NCBI GenBank assembly: GCA_016717345.1
Contig: JADKFR010000003.1
Span: 186,001-250,000, forward strand
Direction of reading: 5' to 3'
DNA from: Propionibacteriaceae bacterium
Lineage (GTDB): Bacteria > Actinomycetota > Actinomycetes > Propionibacteriales > Propionibacteriaceae
Length of the DNA: 64,000 nucleotides
In this document: piece by piece, positions 1 through 8,212 of the stretch
Numbering within the stretch: the first letter of the stretch is position 1
How the letters are laid out: the number at the start of each line of letters is the position of its first letter
Notes under the pieces: generated by a model
Seen by the model: the letters and a program-made list of their open reading frames with translations, nothing else
Told to the model about the DNA's origin: nothing
Databases searched by the model: none
Program-made: the position numbers and the translations under genes

Positions 1-654
1 AAGCGATCCCGCGCGGACGTCCACGTGGTCGCCGATGATCAAACGTTCGGACTGCTGTCCGACATCGATGACACCATCATCACCACGCTCCTGCCACGTC
101 CCATGATCGCTTTCTGGAACAGCTTCATCCGCGACGAAGCCGCTCGGCAGGCGATCCCCGGCATGGCCCGGCTGTACCAGGCTGTACTGACGGCTCACCC
201 GGGTGCGCCGGTCATCTACCTGTCCACCGGCGCGTGGAACACCCATGACTTCCTTGCCCGGTTCCTGAAACGCCATTCCTACCCGCACGGTCCGATGTTG
301 CTGACCGACTGGGGTCCCACCAATACAGGATGGTTCCGTTCGGGATCGGCGCATAAGCGATCGACACTGCTGCAGTTGACCCGCGATTTCCCCAACATCC
401 GGTGGCTGCTGGTCGGCGATGACGGCCAGCATGACGTGGAGCTCTACGCAGAGTTCGCGCGGATCGCACCCGACCGGGTTCGGGCGATGGCGATCCGGCA
501 GTTGTCACCAGCCGAGATGCTGCTGGCCCACGGCCCGATTCCTCCCCCCAGCGACGAGGGTGGGATGCCACCCGAGGTCCCCCTGGTGGCGGCGGCGGAC
601 GGGCGCGGCCTGCTGGCTCAGTTGCGGGCAGTTCCCGGGATCCTGCAGGACTGA
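1..654 (+). CDS. APP1-type phosphatase domain protein (DUF2183), 5' end outside window
   Basis: The reading frame is open from base 1, so the true start lies upstream and only the C-terminal catalytic part is seen. The HAD-like motif DIDDT is encoded at 61-75, followed by a conserved STGAW segment and VGDDGQHD near 415-440, the pattern of the phosphatidate phosphatase APP1 catalytic domain (DUF2183). By family knowledge the enzyme would dephosphorylate a lipid-like phosphate; the bacterial substrate is not established. It ends 12 bases before parC and may be co-transcribed with it. Domain call is firm, substrate unknown. Confidence 0.8.
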   Translation, partial: KRSRADVHVVADDQTFGLLSDIDDTIITTLLPRPMIAFWNSFIRDEAARQAIPGMARLYQAVLTAHPGAPVIYLSTGAWNTHDFLARFLKRHSYPHGPMLLTDWGPTNTGWFRSGSAHKRSTLLQLTRDFPNIRWLLVGDDGQHDVELYAEFARIAPDRVRAMAIRQLSPAEMLLAHGPIPPPSDEGGMPPEVPLVAAADGRGLLAQLRAVPGILQD

Positions 655-666
655 GAAAGAAGGGTC

Positions 667-3108
667 ATGGTTGCGAAGCCGCCACCGCCCGAGGACGACG
701 TCGCCGAGCGGATCGTCGATGTGGACGTCACGAGCGAGATGGAGACGAGCTTTCTCGAGTACGCCTACTCGGTCATCTATTCGCGCGCCCTTCCCGACGC
801 CCGGGATGGGCTGAAGCCCGTCCAGCGCCGCATCCTCTACACCATGGACGAGATGCGGATCCGCCCTGACACCTCCCACGTGAAGTGCGCCCGGGTCGTC
901 GGGCAGGTGATGGGTCAGTTGCATCCCCACGGCGACGCCGCCATCTACGACGCGCTGGTCCGCCTCGGGCAACCCTGGGCGCTTCGTCTCCCGGTGGTGG
1001 ACGGGCACGGCAACTTCGGTTCGCTCGACTCCGGACCCGCCGCCATGCGTTACACCGAGTGCCGCATGGCCAAGGCGGCCGTCGCCATGACCGAGGGCCT
1101 CGATCAGGACACCGTCGACTTCCGTCCGAACTATGACGGCAAGGAGTCGGAACCCGTCGTCCTGCCCGCCGCCTTCCCCCACCTCCTCGTGAATGGCTCC
1201 ACCGGCATCGCGGTCGGGATGGCCACCAACATCCCGCCCCACAACCTGATCGAGACCGTGCAGGCGTGCAAGCACCTGCTGCAGCACCCCGACGCCGACG
1301 TCGACGAATTGATGCGCTACATCCCCGGGCCGGACCTGCCTGCCGGCGGCAAGATCATCGGTCTCGAGGGCATCCGTGAGGCGTACGCCACGGGTCGCGG
1401 CAGCTTCAAGGTCCGGGCGACCGCCCGGATCGAGCAGGTTCACGCGCGCCGCAAGGGCATCGTGTTCACCGAGTTGCCGTACCTGATCGGGCCGGAGCGC
1501 ATCATCGAGCAGGTCAAGACGCTCGTCCAGGGAAAGCGGCTGACGGGCATCTCCGACATCAAGGACCTGACGGACCTGGCCAACGGCACCCGCCTCGTTG
1601 TCGAGGTGAAGAACGGGATCAACCCCGACGCACTGCTGGAGGAGCTCTACCGGCTCACCAAGCTCGAGGATTCGTTCGGCATCAACGCGGTCGCGCTGGT
1701 GGACGGTCAACCGAGCACCCTCAGCCTCAAGCAGATGCTGGAGGTCTACCTGAACCACCGCCTGGAGGTGGTTAATCGCCGCTCCGCCTTCCTGCTGGGG
1801 AGGGCGCAGGACCGGCTTCACCTGGTGGAGGGATTGCTGCTGGCAATCGTCGACATCGACGACGTGATCGCCATCATCCGCTCCAGCGACGACGTGGCCC
1901 ACGCCAGGGCGCGACTGATGGACGCCTTCGACCTGACCGAGATCCAGACCAACTACATCCTGGACATGCAGTTGCGCCGGCTGACGAAGTTCAGCCGGAT
2001 CGACCTTGAGGCCGAACGTGACCAGCTCTGGCAAACCATTGGCGAACTCCAGGACATCCTTGGTAGCCAGGCCCGGCAACGCGCGGTGGTGAGCAGCGAA
2101 CTGGACGAGGTCGCCCGTACCCATGGCACCCCCCGGCGGACGGTGTTGCTCGCCTCCGCCGGCACCGCGGTGACAGCTGCCTCGACGCCGCTGGAGATCT
2201 CCGACGATCCCTGCTGGGTGATGCTCTCCGCCACCGGGCTCCTCGCCCGGGCCGACGGCGCCGAGCCGTTGCCCTCGGCCGGTCCGCGCAATGCGCACGA
2301 CCTGATCGTCTCCACGGCCCGCACCACCGCCCGCGGCGAATTCGGCGCCCTGACCAGCTTGGGACGCGTACTTCGCTGCCAGGCGATCGACCTTCCCTCG
2401 GTTCCGGTCACGGCCACGGCTCCCCATCTCCAGGGCGGATCACCCGCGGTGGAACTGCTCCCGCTGCAACCCCGGGAGCGCCTCCTCGGCCTCACCAGCC
2501 TGAGCGCCGGCACCTTCGGCTGGGCGCTGGGCACCGCCGCGGGCGTCGTCAAGCGAGTGAACCCCGAACTGCTGGGACGGGACAGCTGGGAGATCATCCG
2601 CCTCGACGATGGGGACGCGGTGATCGGAGCCGTCGAACTGGCCCACGAACTGGACGACCTCGTGTTCGTTACCTCTGACGGCCAACTGCTGCACTTCCCC
2701 ACAGCCGGGGTCAGGCCGCAGGGACGCACCGGCGGCGGGGTCGCGGGCATCAAGCTGTCCCCCGGCGCTCGGGCGATTCACTTCGGCTCCTCGCGCAGCA
2801 GCGACGCCGTAGTCGTCACGATCGCTGGTTCGTCCAGCGCGCTGCCGGGGACGGACGTCGGAAGCATCAAGGTGACCCCGTTCGAGCAGTATCCCGGGAA
2901 GGGCCGAGCGACCGGCGGCGTCCGCTGCCAGCGCTTCCTGAAGGGCGAGGACGTGCTGTTGCTGGCCTGGGTGGGACCGGAACCGGCGATCGCGTGCGCC
3001 GCCAGCGGGTCCCCTGTCGACCTCCCGCCCCTCGACCCGCGACGCGACGCCTCGGGAACCCCGGCAAACCAGCCGATCGCTGCCATCGGGTCGCGCTTCC
3101 ACGGCTGA
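667..3108 (+). CDS. parC: DNA topoisomerase IV subunit A
   Basis: 813-residue type IIA topoisomerase cutting subunit: with ParE it passes one duplex through another to relax supercoils and decatenate daughter chromosomes. The winged-helix/tower region is intact and the catalytic tyrosine is Tyr129 in AAMRYTECRM. The quinolone pocket reads HPHGDAAIYD, with Ala91 at the position of E. coli GyrA Ser83. The C-terminal half is a beta-pinwheel with only a degenerate GyrA box (QGRTGGG), which favours ParC over GyrA, as does the absence of dnaA/recF/gyrB neighbours and the presence of parE 0.6 kb away in opposite orientation. The ATG follows a weak AGAAAGAAGGGTC ribosome site. Confidence 0.92.
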   Translation: MVAKPPPPEDDVAERIVDVDVTSEMETSFLEYAYSVIYSRALPDARDGLKPVQRRILYTMDEMRIRPDTSHVKCARVVGQVMGQLHPHGDAAIYDALVRLGQPWALRLPVVDGHGNFGSLDSGPAAMRYTECRMAKAAVAMTEGLDQDTVDFRPNYDGKESEPVVLPAAFPHLLVNGSTGIAVGMATNIPPHNLIETVQACKHLLQHPDADVDELMRYIPGPDLPAGGKIIGLEGIREAYATGRGSFKVRATARIEQVHARRKGIVFTELPYLIGPERIIEQVKTLVQGKRLTGISDIKDLTDLANGTRLVVEVKNGINPDALLEELYRLTKLEDSFGINAVALVDGQPSTLSLKQMLEVYLNHRLEVVNRRSAFLLGRAQDRLHLVEGLLLAIVDIDDVIAIIRSSDDVAHARARLMDAFDLTEIQTNYILDMQLRRLTKFSRIDLEAERDQLWQTIGELQDILGSQARQRAVVSSELDEVARTHGTPRRTVLLASAGTAVTAASTPLEISDDPCWVMLSATGLLARADGAEPLPSAGPRNAHDLIVSTARTTARGEFGALTSLGRVLRCQAIDLPSVPVTATAPHLQGGSPAVELLPLQPRERLLGLTSLSAGTFGWALGTAAGVVKRVNPELLGRDSWEIIRLDDGDAVIGAVELAHELDDLVFVTSDGQLLHFPTAGVRPQGRTGGGVAGIKLSPGARAIHFGSSRSSDAVVVTIAGSSSALPGTDVGSIKVTPFEQYPGKGRATGGVRCQRFLKGEDVLLLAWVGPEPAIACAASGSPVDLPPLDPRRDASGTPANQPIAAIGSRFHG

Positions 3109-3199
3109 CATGCCCTCCCCGTCCGACCTTGCGCCCCTGGCTGGCTGGGCGGCCTCCACAGCACGCGCAATGTCGCCCAGGGGGCGCGGAGTCGACGGA

Positions 3200-3205
3200 T
3201 AGGGT
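3200..3205 (+). promoter_or_regulatory. -10 element of leaderless carbonic anhydrase gene
   Basis: TAGGGT lies seven bases before the ATG at 3213. Transcription starting about seven bases after the hexamer would begin on the start codon. No convincing -35 or ribosome site is seen. Confidence 0.55.
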
Positions 3206-3212
3206 GTGAAGC

Positions 3213-3707
3213 ATGGACGCAGCATTCGCCGACCTCCTGGCGGCCAATCAGCGCTACGCGAACTCGGCGCCGCGCAACTTCGACGGCTACGCGCACGCGG
3301 GAGTTGCTGTCGTGACCTGCATGGACTCCCGACTGCAGCCCCTGGAGATGATCGGTTTGTACCTGGGCGAGGCCAAGATCCTGCGCACCCCTGGCGGTCA
3401 CGTCACCCCCGACGCGCTGAACGGCTGCATCCTGGGAGTCCACCTGCTCAAGGTGAACCGAATCCTGGTGATCGCCCACACCCGCTGCGCGATGGCCAGC
3501 AGCACGGACGCCGAACTCGTGGCACAGGTCAGCCGCCAGACCGGACTCCAACTGGACGGCGTCCAGTTCGGGGCGGATCCGGACCAAGTGACTCGCCTGC
3601 GCTCAGATGTGGAACTCCTGGCCGGCCATCCCCTGATCTCCGGCCGCGCCAGCGTTGGCGGTTTCCGCTATGACGTGGACAGCGGCCAACTCGAACAGCT
3701 CTGCTGA
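3213..3707 (+). CDS. Beta-class carbonic anhydrase
   Basis: 164-residue cytosolic zinc enzyme interconverting CO2 and bicarbonate. The signature CMDSR (Cys36, Asp38, Arg40) and the HTRC motif (His89, Cys92) supply the three zinc ligands and the Asp-Arg dyad; ILRTPGGHVTPD follows the usual fold. Length matches the short actinobacterial beta-CA type (about 160-165 residues). It sits alone between parC and the convergent parE and appears to have its own leaderless promoter. Family firm; a role in feeding carboxylases is inference. Confidence 0.9.
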   Translation: MDAAFADLLAANQRYANSAPRNFDGYAHAGVAVVTCMDSRLQPLEMIGLYLGEAKILRTPGGHVTPDALNGCILGVHLLKVNRILVIAHTRCAMASSTDAELVAQVSRQTGLQLDGVQFGADPDQVTRLRSDVELLAGHPLISGRASVGGFRYDVDSGQLEQLC

Positions 3708-3728
3708 CTGCCTTTCGGCTGACGGCCC

Positions 3729-5810
3729 TCAGGCGTCGATCCGATCCGCCTCCAAGGCGTAGGCGCCTTCGATGATGAACTGCTTGCGGGGCGCGACGTC
3801 GTTGCCCATGAGCTTCTCGAACACGGCCTCCGCTGCCAGCGCCTCGTCGATGGTGATCCGCCGCAACGTCCGGTGGCGCGGGTTCATGGTGGTGTCAGCC
3901 AGTTGGTCGGCGTCCATCTCGCCGAGGCCCTTGTAGCGCTGGGGCTCCTTGAAGGCCTGGCCCTTCTTGGTGAGCTCGGCAAGCTTCCGCCGGTACTCGG
4001 CCTCGGAATAGGTGTAGGTGTACTTCTCCTGACCTTTGCGGGGATTCGTCAGCTCGAACCGGTGCAAGGGCGGCACCGCGGTGTAGACCCGTCCCGCCTC
4101 AACCAACGGCCGCATGTACTTGAAGAACAGCGTGGCCAACAGGCAGCGGATGTGTGCGCCGTCGGAATCGGCGTCCGCCATGAAGATCACCTTCGAGTAG
4201 CGGGCGGCGTCAAGGTCGAAGGTCCGCCCCGATCCGGCGCCGACCACCTGGATGATCGACGCACACTCGACGTTCTTCAGCATGTCGCCCACGGAGGCCT
4301 TCTGGACGTTGAGGATCTTGCCGCGGATCGGCAGCAGCGCCTGGAACTCCGAATCGCGCGCCAACTTGGCGGTCCCTAGAGCCGAGTTCCCCTCCACGAT
4401 GAACAACTCGGTGCGATCCAGGTCCGTGCTGCGACAGTCGGCCAACTTCGCGGGAAGCGTGCTTGATTCCAGGGCGTTCTTGCGCCGCTGCGCCTCCTTG
4501 TGCGCCCGGGCCTGAACGCGGGTGCGGGACGCCGCCACGACCTTCTCCATCACCGCCCGCGCCTGGGGCCTCAGTGCCGCGCGGGTCGAGGTCAGAAACT
4601 CGGTCAGCTCGTTTTCGATGACCCGGGTGACCAACCGGGCAACCGGCGGGGTCCCCAGGACCTCCTTGGTCTGGCCCTCGAACTGCGGTTCCGCCAATCG
4701 GACGGTCACGACGGCGGTCAGGCCCTCCAGCACGTCGTCCTTGATGACCTCCTCGCCCGCCTTCAACAGCCGCGTGCCGTCCAAGGCGCGCGCAAAGGCG
4801 CGCGTCAGCCCGCGTTCGAAACCGGTCACGTGGGTGCCGCCCTTGGGCGTGGCGATGATGTTCACGAAGGAGGCCACCAGCGTGTCGTAGCCGGTGCCCC
4901 AACGCACCGCGACATCCACATCAAGCTGGCGCTCGACGTCGCTGGGGGTCATCGCCCCCGCCTCATCCAGCATGGGAACCGTTTCGGTGAACTGGTCGGA
5001 TCCGCGAAGACGGATCACGTCGGTCACCGGGGAGCCGGGGGCCAGGAAGTCGCAGAACTCCGAGATGCCCCCCTCGTGCCTGAACCGTTCAATCGTCGGC
5101 TCATCGGACCGCGCGTCGGTCACGACCAACTCCAGCCCCGGGACCAGGAAGCTGGTCTGTCGTGCGCGATCCAACAGGTGTCGAAGCGACAGCCCCGCTT
5201 CGGCCAGGAAGATCTGCCGGTCCGGCCAGTAGCGGACACGCGTTCCGGTCACCCCACGTGCCACCCGGCCAACCTTGCGGAGACCCCCTCCCGGGGCGAA
5301 GGCAGCGTCGGGGCCTTCCCCGTCGAAGACGCCGGGGACCCCCCGCCGAAAGCTCATGGCGTGGGTGAAGCCGTTTCGGTCGACCTCGACGTCGAGCCTC
5401 ACCGACAACGCGTTGACCACGGAGGCGCCGACCCCGTGCAGCCCACCCGTGGCGTTGTAGCTCCCGGCGCCGAACTTTCCGCCGGCATGCAGCTTGGTGA
5501 AGACGACCTCGACCCCGGTGAGCCCCGTCTTGGGCTCGATGTCGACCGGGATCCCGCGCCCGGTGTCGGCGACGAAGACGCTCTCGTCATGGCCCAGTCG
5601 GACGTCGATACTGCCGCCGTGGCCGGCCAGCGCTTCGTCCACGGCGTTGTCGATGATCTCCCACAGGCAGTGCATGAGGCCCCGGGTGTCGGTGGAACCG
5701 ATGTACATGGCCGGGCGCTTGCGGACCGCCTCGAGCCCCTCCAACACCAGGAGGTGGCGAGCCTCGTAGTCACGGCCCTCGCCAGTACCCGGCTTCTTCA
5801 TCGTCACCAC
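3729..5810 (-). CDS. parE: DNA topoisomerase IV subunit B
   Basis: 693-residue ATPase subunit of topoisomerase IV. N-terminal GHKL fold: EIIDNAVDEAL (Mg/ATP Asn), DTGRGIPV and GLHGVGASVVNALS. The TOPRIM domain has EGNSALG and the DADSDG metal-binding motif, and the C-terminus carries the PQRYKGLGEMD segment typical of GyrB/ParE. The frame begins GTG GTG ACG ATG; a GATAAT -10 at 5816-5821 makes a leaderless GTG plausible, but ATG at 5801 is possible. parE converges on the carbonic anhydrase gene and is divergent from the DUF7455 gene. Confidence 0.92.
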   Translation of the reverse strand: MVTMKKPGTGEGRDYEARHLLVLEGLEAVRKRPAMYIGSTDTRGLMHCLWEIIDNAVDEALAGHGGSIDVRLGHDESVFVADTGRGIPVDIEPKTGLTGVEVVFTKLHAGGKFGAGSYNATGGLHGVGASVVNALSVRLDVEVDRNGFTHAMSFRRGVPGVFDGEGPDAAFAPGGGLRKVGRVARGVTGTRVRYWPDRQIFLAEAGLSLRHLLDRARQTSFLVPGLELVVTDARSDEPTIERFRHEGGISEFCDFLAPGSPVTDVIRLRGSDQFTETVPMLDEAGAMTPSDVERQLDVDVAVRWGTGYDTLVASFVNIIATPKGGTHVTGFERGLTRAFARALDGTRLLKAGEEVIKDDVLEGLTAVVTVRLAEPQFEGQTKEVLGTPPVARLVTRVIENELTEFLTSTRAALRPQARAVMEKVVAASRTRVQARAHKEAQRRKNALESSTLPAKLADCRSTDLDRTELFIVEGNSALGTAKLARDSEFQALLPIRGKILNVQKASVGDMLKNVECASIIQVVGAGSGRTFDLDAARYSKVIFMADADSDGAHIRCLLATLFFKYMRPLVEAGRVYTAVPPLHRFELTNPRKGQEKYTYTYSEAEYRRKLAELTKKGQAFKEPQRYKGLGEMDADQLADTTMNPRHRTLRRITIDEALAAEAVFEKLMGNDVAPRKQFIIEGAYALEADRIDA

Positions 5811-5815
5811 GCGAC

Positions 5816-5821
5816 ATTATC
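5816..5821 (-). promoter_or_regulatory. Candidate -10 element of parE
   Basis: On the minus strand this reads GATAAT, five bases before the first GTG and eight before the second, consistent with a leaderless or near-leaderless parE transcript. Confidence 0.4.
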
Positions 5822-5921
5822 TCGCGCAGGTAACAGTCTCGCGGAGGTTGTGCAACGGTGTCGGCCCACCCAGGGTTCTGACAGGTTCGCCACCTACACT
5901 GAAGTCATCCAGGACAGGCTC

Positions 5922-5953
5922 GGGAACAAATCACCGTCCCGAACGTTGTACTG
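5922..5953 (+). promoter_or_regulatory. ECF-sigma-like promoter of DUF7455 gene
   Basis: GGGAAC (5922-5927), 16 bases, then CGTTG (5944-5948) match the GGAAC/T-N16-CGTT pattern of SigE/SigH/SigR-type ECF sigma factors in actinobacteria. The ten bases CGTTGTACTG (5944-5953) recur exactly upstream of the second sigma factor gene at 13121-13130. Confidence 0.45.
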
Positions 5954-5999
5954 GCGGAACACTGCATCGTGATCGCGAGTGAGAGAGTGAGGAACACCG

Positions 6000-6191
6000 A
6001 TGAGCACAACCGTCCTCGAAGCCCTGACCGCAGCTGACCGCTGTGATCGCTGTGGCGCTCAGGCCTATCTGCGCGTCACCCTTCCCTCCGGTGGCGAGCT
6101 CCTCTTCTGCGGGCACCACGGCCGCGCCCACTCGGACAAGCTGAATCAGGTGGCACTGAAGATCCACGACGAGACCAGCAAGCTCGCCTGA
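6000..6191 (+). CDS. DUF7455 family small zinc-ribbon-like protein
   Basis: 63-residue conserved actinobacterial protein. CDRCGAQAYLRV and FCGHHGRAH give a Cys-X2-Cys ... Cys-X2-His arrangement that could bind one zinc ion. Homologues are common beside parE and the primary sigma gene; function is unknown. It has a GAGGAA ribosome site, is divergent from parE and is followed by a terminator. The ECF-like promoter suggests stress control, which is inference. Confidence 0.85.
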   Translation: MSTTVLEALTAADRCDRCGAQAYLRVTLPSGGELLFCGHHGRAHSDKLNQVALKIHDETSKLA

Positions 6192-6212
6192 GCACCTCCC
6201 CGCCATCCACCA

Positions 6213-6250
6213 CGAGGGTCCCGGCTTCGGCCGGGGCCCTCGTTCGTTGC
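6213..6250 (+). terminator. Rho-independent-type hairpin after DUF7455 gene
   Basis: A 13-bp stem (CGAGGGTCCCGGC pairing with GCCGGGGCCCTCG, one G-U pair) closes a TTCG tetraloop and is followed by TTCGTT. It isolates the small gene from the peptidase gene downstream. Confidence 0.75.
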
Positions 6251-6273
6251 GTCCCGGATCGGGGCTCCGTGGC

Positions 6274-6279
6274 TACAGT
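6274..6279 (+). promoter_or_regulatory. -10 element of leaderless S9 peptidase gene
   Basis: TACAGT lies seven bases before the ATG at 6287; no ribosome site separates them. Confidence 0.55.
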
Positions 6280-6286
6280 GGCAGTC

Positions 6287-8212
6287 ATGCCGCAAGCACC
6301 CTACGGTTCCTGGCCTTCGGCGATTTCTGCCGATGATCTCACGACCGCCACGGTCGGGCTCTCGGGAGGAAAGCTCTGCGCGGGAGCCCTCTACTGGACG
6401 CAGGCGCACCCGGAGCAGGGCGGGCGGGTGACCCTCTGGCGCGAGGGCCCGGACGGCCGGCGCCTCGAACTGACTCCCGGGCTCTACCTGCGGTCTGCGG
6501 TCAACGAGTACGGCGGTGGCGAGTGGGACGTCGCTCCGGGGTTGGTGGTGTTCAGTAGCTGGCCCGAGGGTGCCCTGATGGTGCTGGAGGACGGGAGGGC
6601 AGCGCGGCAACTAGCCCCTGGTGGCGCTTTTCGCTACGCCGGCCTCAGCATCGCCGCCGATCACCGGTTCGTGCTCGCCGTCCGCGAGGACCACTCCCTG
6701 GCCGGCCAGGAACCCGCAACCACCGTGGTGGCCCTGGACCTTGATTCCGACAACGGCGCCGGCGGTCGGGTCGTACTGAGTGGAGCCGACTTCTATGCTC
6801 ACCCCTGCCTCAGCCGGGACGGCCGGCTGGCGTGGTGCGAGTGGAATCACCCTGCCATGCCCTGGGATTCCAGCCGGATCGGGGTGGCCCCGCTGAGTGA
6901 TCCGACAGCAGCCCACTACGTGGGCGGTGGGCCGGGGATCTCGGCGCTGTACCCCGCCTGGAGTCCGGACGGGGCCCTGCTCTTCCTCAGCGACCACAGC
7001 GGGTTCTGGAACTTCCAGCGCTGGGACGCTGGTGTCGCCATCCCCGTCCACGAAGCGCCCCACGACTTCTGCGGCCCGCTGTGGACGCTCAGCCCCGTTC
7101 CCTACTGCATCATCGACGAGGACCGGATCGGCTGCAGTTGGCTGGAGGAAGGATTCGCCCGGCTCGGTGTGCTGGAGCGTGAGGCCGACGGAGCCGCGCG
7201 GCTGAGAGACCTCGACACCCCGGCAGTGGCCATCACCCTGGGCGGCGCGGGGGCACGGTGCCTGGCGGTGCTGGGCTACGCGGACCATCCGGCCCGGTTG
7301 ATGGAGCTCGATTGGGACTCCGGAGGCCGGCGGCCGATCCAGACAGCTGCCGCCACCGTTCTCCAGCAACGCGAGGTCTCCTGCGCCCGAGCGCTGACCT
7401 GGGACTCCCCCGATGGGCCCGTCCACGGCTGGTTCTACCCACCTACCCATCCGGACTTCTCGGCACCGCCCGGGGAACTGCCCCCCGTCCAGGTCTGGTC
7501 CCACGGGGGACCCACCAGCTTTGCCAGTGCCGAGTTCAGGGTCGGCGTGCAGTTCTGGACATCGCGCGGCATCGGCATCCTGGACGTGAACTATGGCGGG
7601 TCTTCCGGCTACGGGCGGGCCTACCGCGAGCGGCTCAACGGTCGCTGGGGGATCGTGGACGTGGCCGACTGCGTGGCCGGGGCCGAGTACTTGGCGGCCG
7701 AGGGGCTGGCCGATCCCACCAGGTTCTCGATCCGGGGCGGCTCAGCGGGCGGCTTCACCACGCTGGCCGCCCTCACCGCCAGCGATGTCTTCGCCGCTGG
7801 GATCAGCCTCTACGGCATCGGAGACCTCGAGACCCTCGCCATCGACACGCACAAGTTCGAGCGCCACTACCTCGACACGCTGGTCGCCCCCTACCCCGAA
7901 GGGCGTGACACCTATGTCGAGCGCTCGCCGATCCATCGGCTCGACCGGCTCGGCTGTCCGATGCTGATCCTGCAAGGCATGCAGGACACCGTGGTCCCGC
8001 CGAGCCAGGCCGAAGCCATGGCGGCCGCCGTGCAAGCCAAGGGTCTACCCGTCACGCTCGTGCTGTTCGACAACGAGGGGCACGGCTTTCGGCGCGCTGA
8101 GACGATCACCGCAACTGCCGAGGCCTGCCTGGCCTTCCTCGCCGCGGTCCATGGATTCCCCGTCGCCGGGACAGGCGCCCGCCCGTCCGGGGAGCCTGCC
8201 GCACACTCCTAG
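6287..8212 (+). CDS. S9 family serine peptidase (acylaminoacyl-peptidase/DPP type)
   Basis: 641-residue prolyl-oligopeptidase-superfamily enzyme with no signal peptide, so probably cytosolic. The first two thirds hold WD/beta-propeller repeats (YPAWSPDGALLFLSD is typical); the C-terminal alpha/beta-hydrolase domain has the nucleophile in GGSAGG, the acid in QDTVVPP and the histidine in NEGHGF. ATG at 6287 is preferred over an upstream in-frame GTG at 6269 because the GTG overlaps the -10 element. Its stop shares a CTAG with the convergent oxidoreductase gene. Substrate unknown. Confidence 0.88.
   Translation: MPQAPYGSWPSAISADDLTTATVGLSGGKLCAGALYWTQAHPEQGGRVTLWREGPDGRRLELTPGLYLRSAVNEYGGGEWDVAPGLVVFSSWPEGALMVLEDGRAARQLAPGGAFRYAGLSIAADHRFVLAVREDHSLAGQEPATTVVALDLDSDNGAGGRVVLSGADFYAHPCLSRDGRLAWCEWNHPAMPWDSSRIGVAPLSDPTAAHYVGGGPGISALYPAWSPDGALLFLSDHSGFWNFQRWDAGVAIPVHEAPHDFCGPLWTLSPVPYCIIDEDRIGCSWLEEGFARLGVLEREADGAARLRDLDTPAVAITLGGAGARCLAVLGYADHPARLMELDWDSGGRRPIQTAAATVLQQREVSCARALTWDSPDGPVHGWFYPPTHPDFSAPPGELPPVQVWSHGGPTSFASAEFRVGVQFWTSRGIGILDVNYGGSSGYGRAYRERLNGRWGIVDVADCVAGAEYLAAEGLADPTRFSIRGGSAGGFTTLAALTASDVFAAGISLYGIGDLETLAIDTHKFERHYLDTLVAPYPEGRDTYVERSPIHRLDRLGCPMLILQGMQDTVVPPSQAEAMAAAVQAKGLPVTLVLFDNEGHGFRRAETITATAEACLAFLAAVHGFPVAGTGARPSGEPAAHS

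Noticed and set aside
505..2427. 640-residue open frame antisense to parC
   Set aside because: Long shadow frame from GC-rich third positions; composition is Gln/Val/Gly/Asp biased with no family motif, and parC is certain.
667..5810. gyrA/gyrB identity for the topoisomerase pair
   Set aside because: Separated, convergent genes away from dnaA/recF and a degenerate GyrA box argue for ParC/ParE.
4500..5972. 490-residue open frame antisense to parE
   Set aside because: Same shadow effect opposite a complete parE gene.
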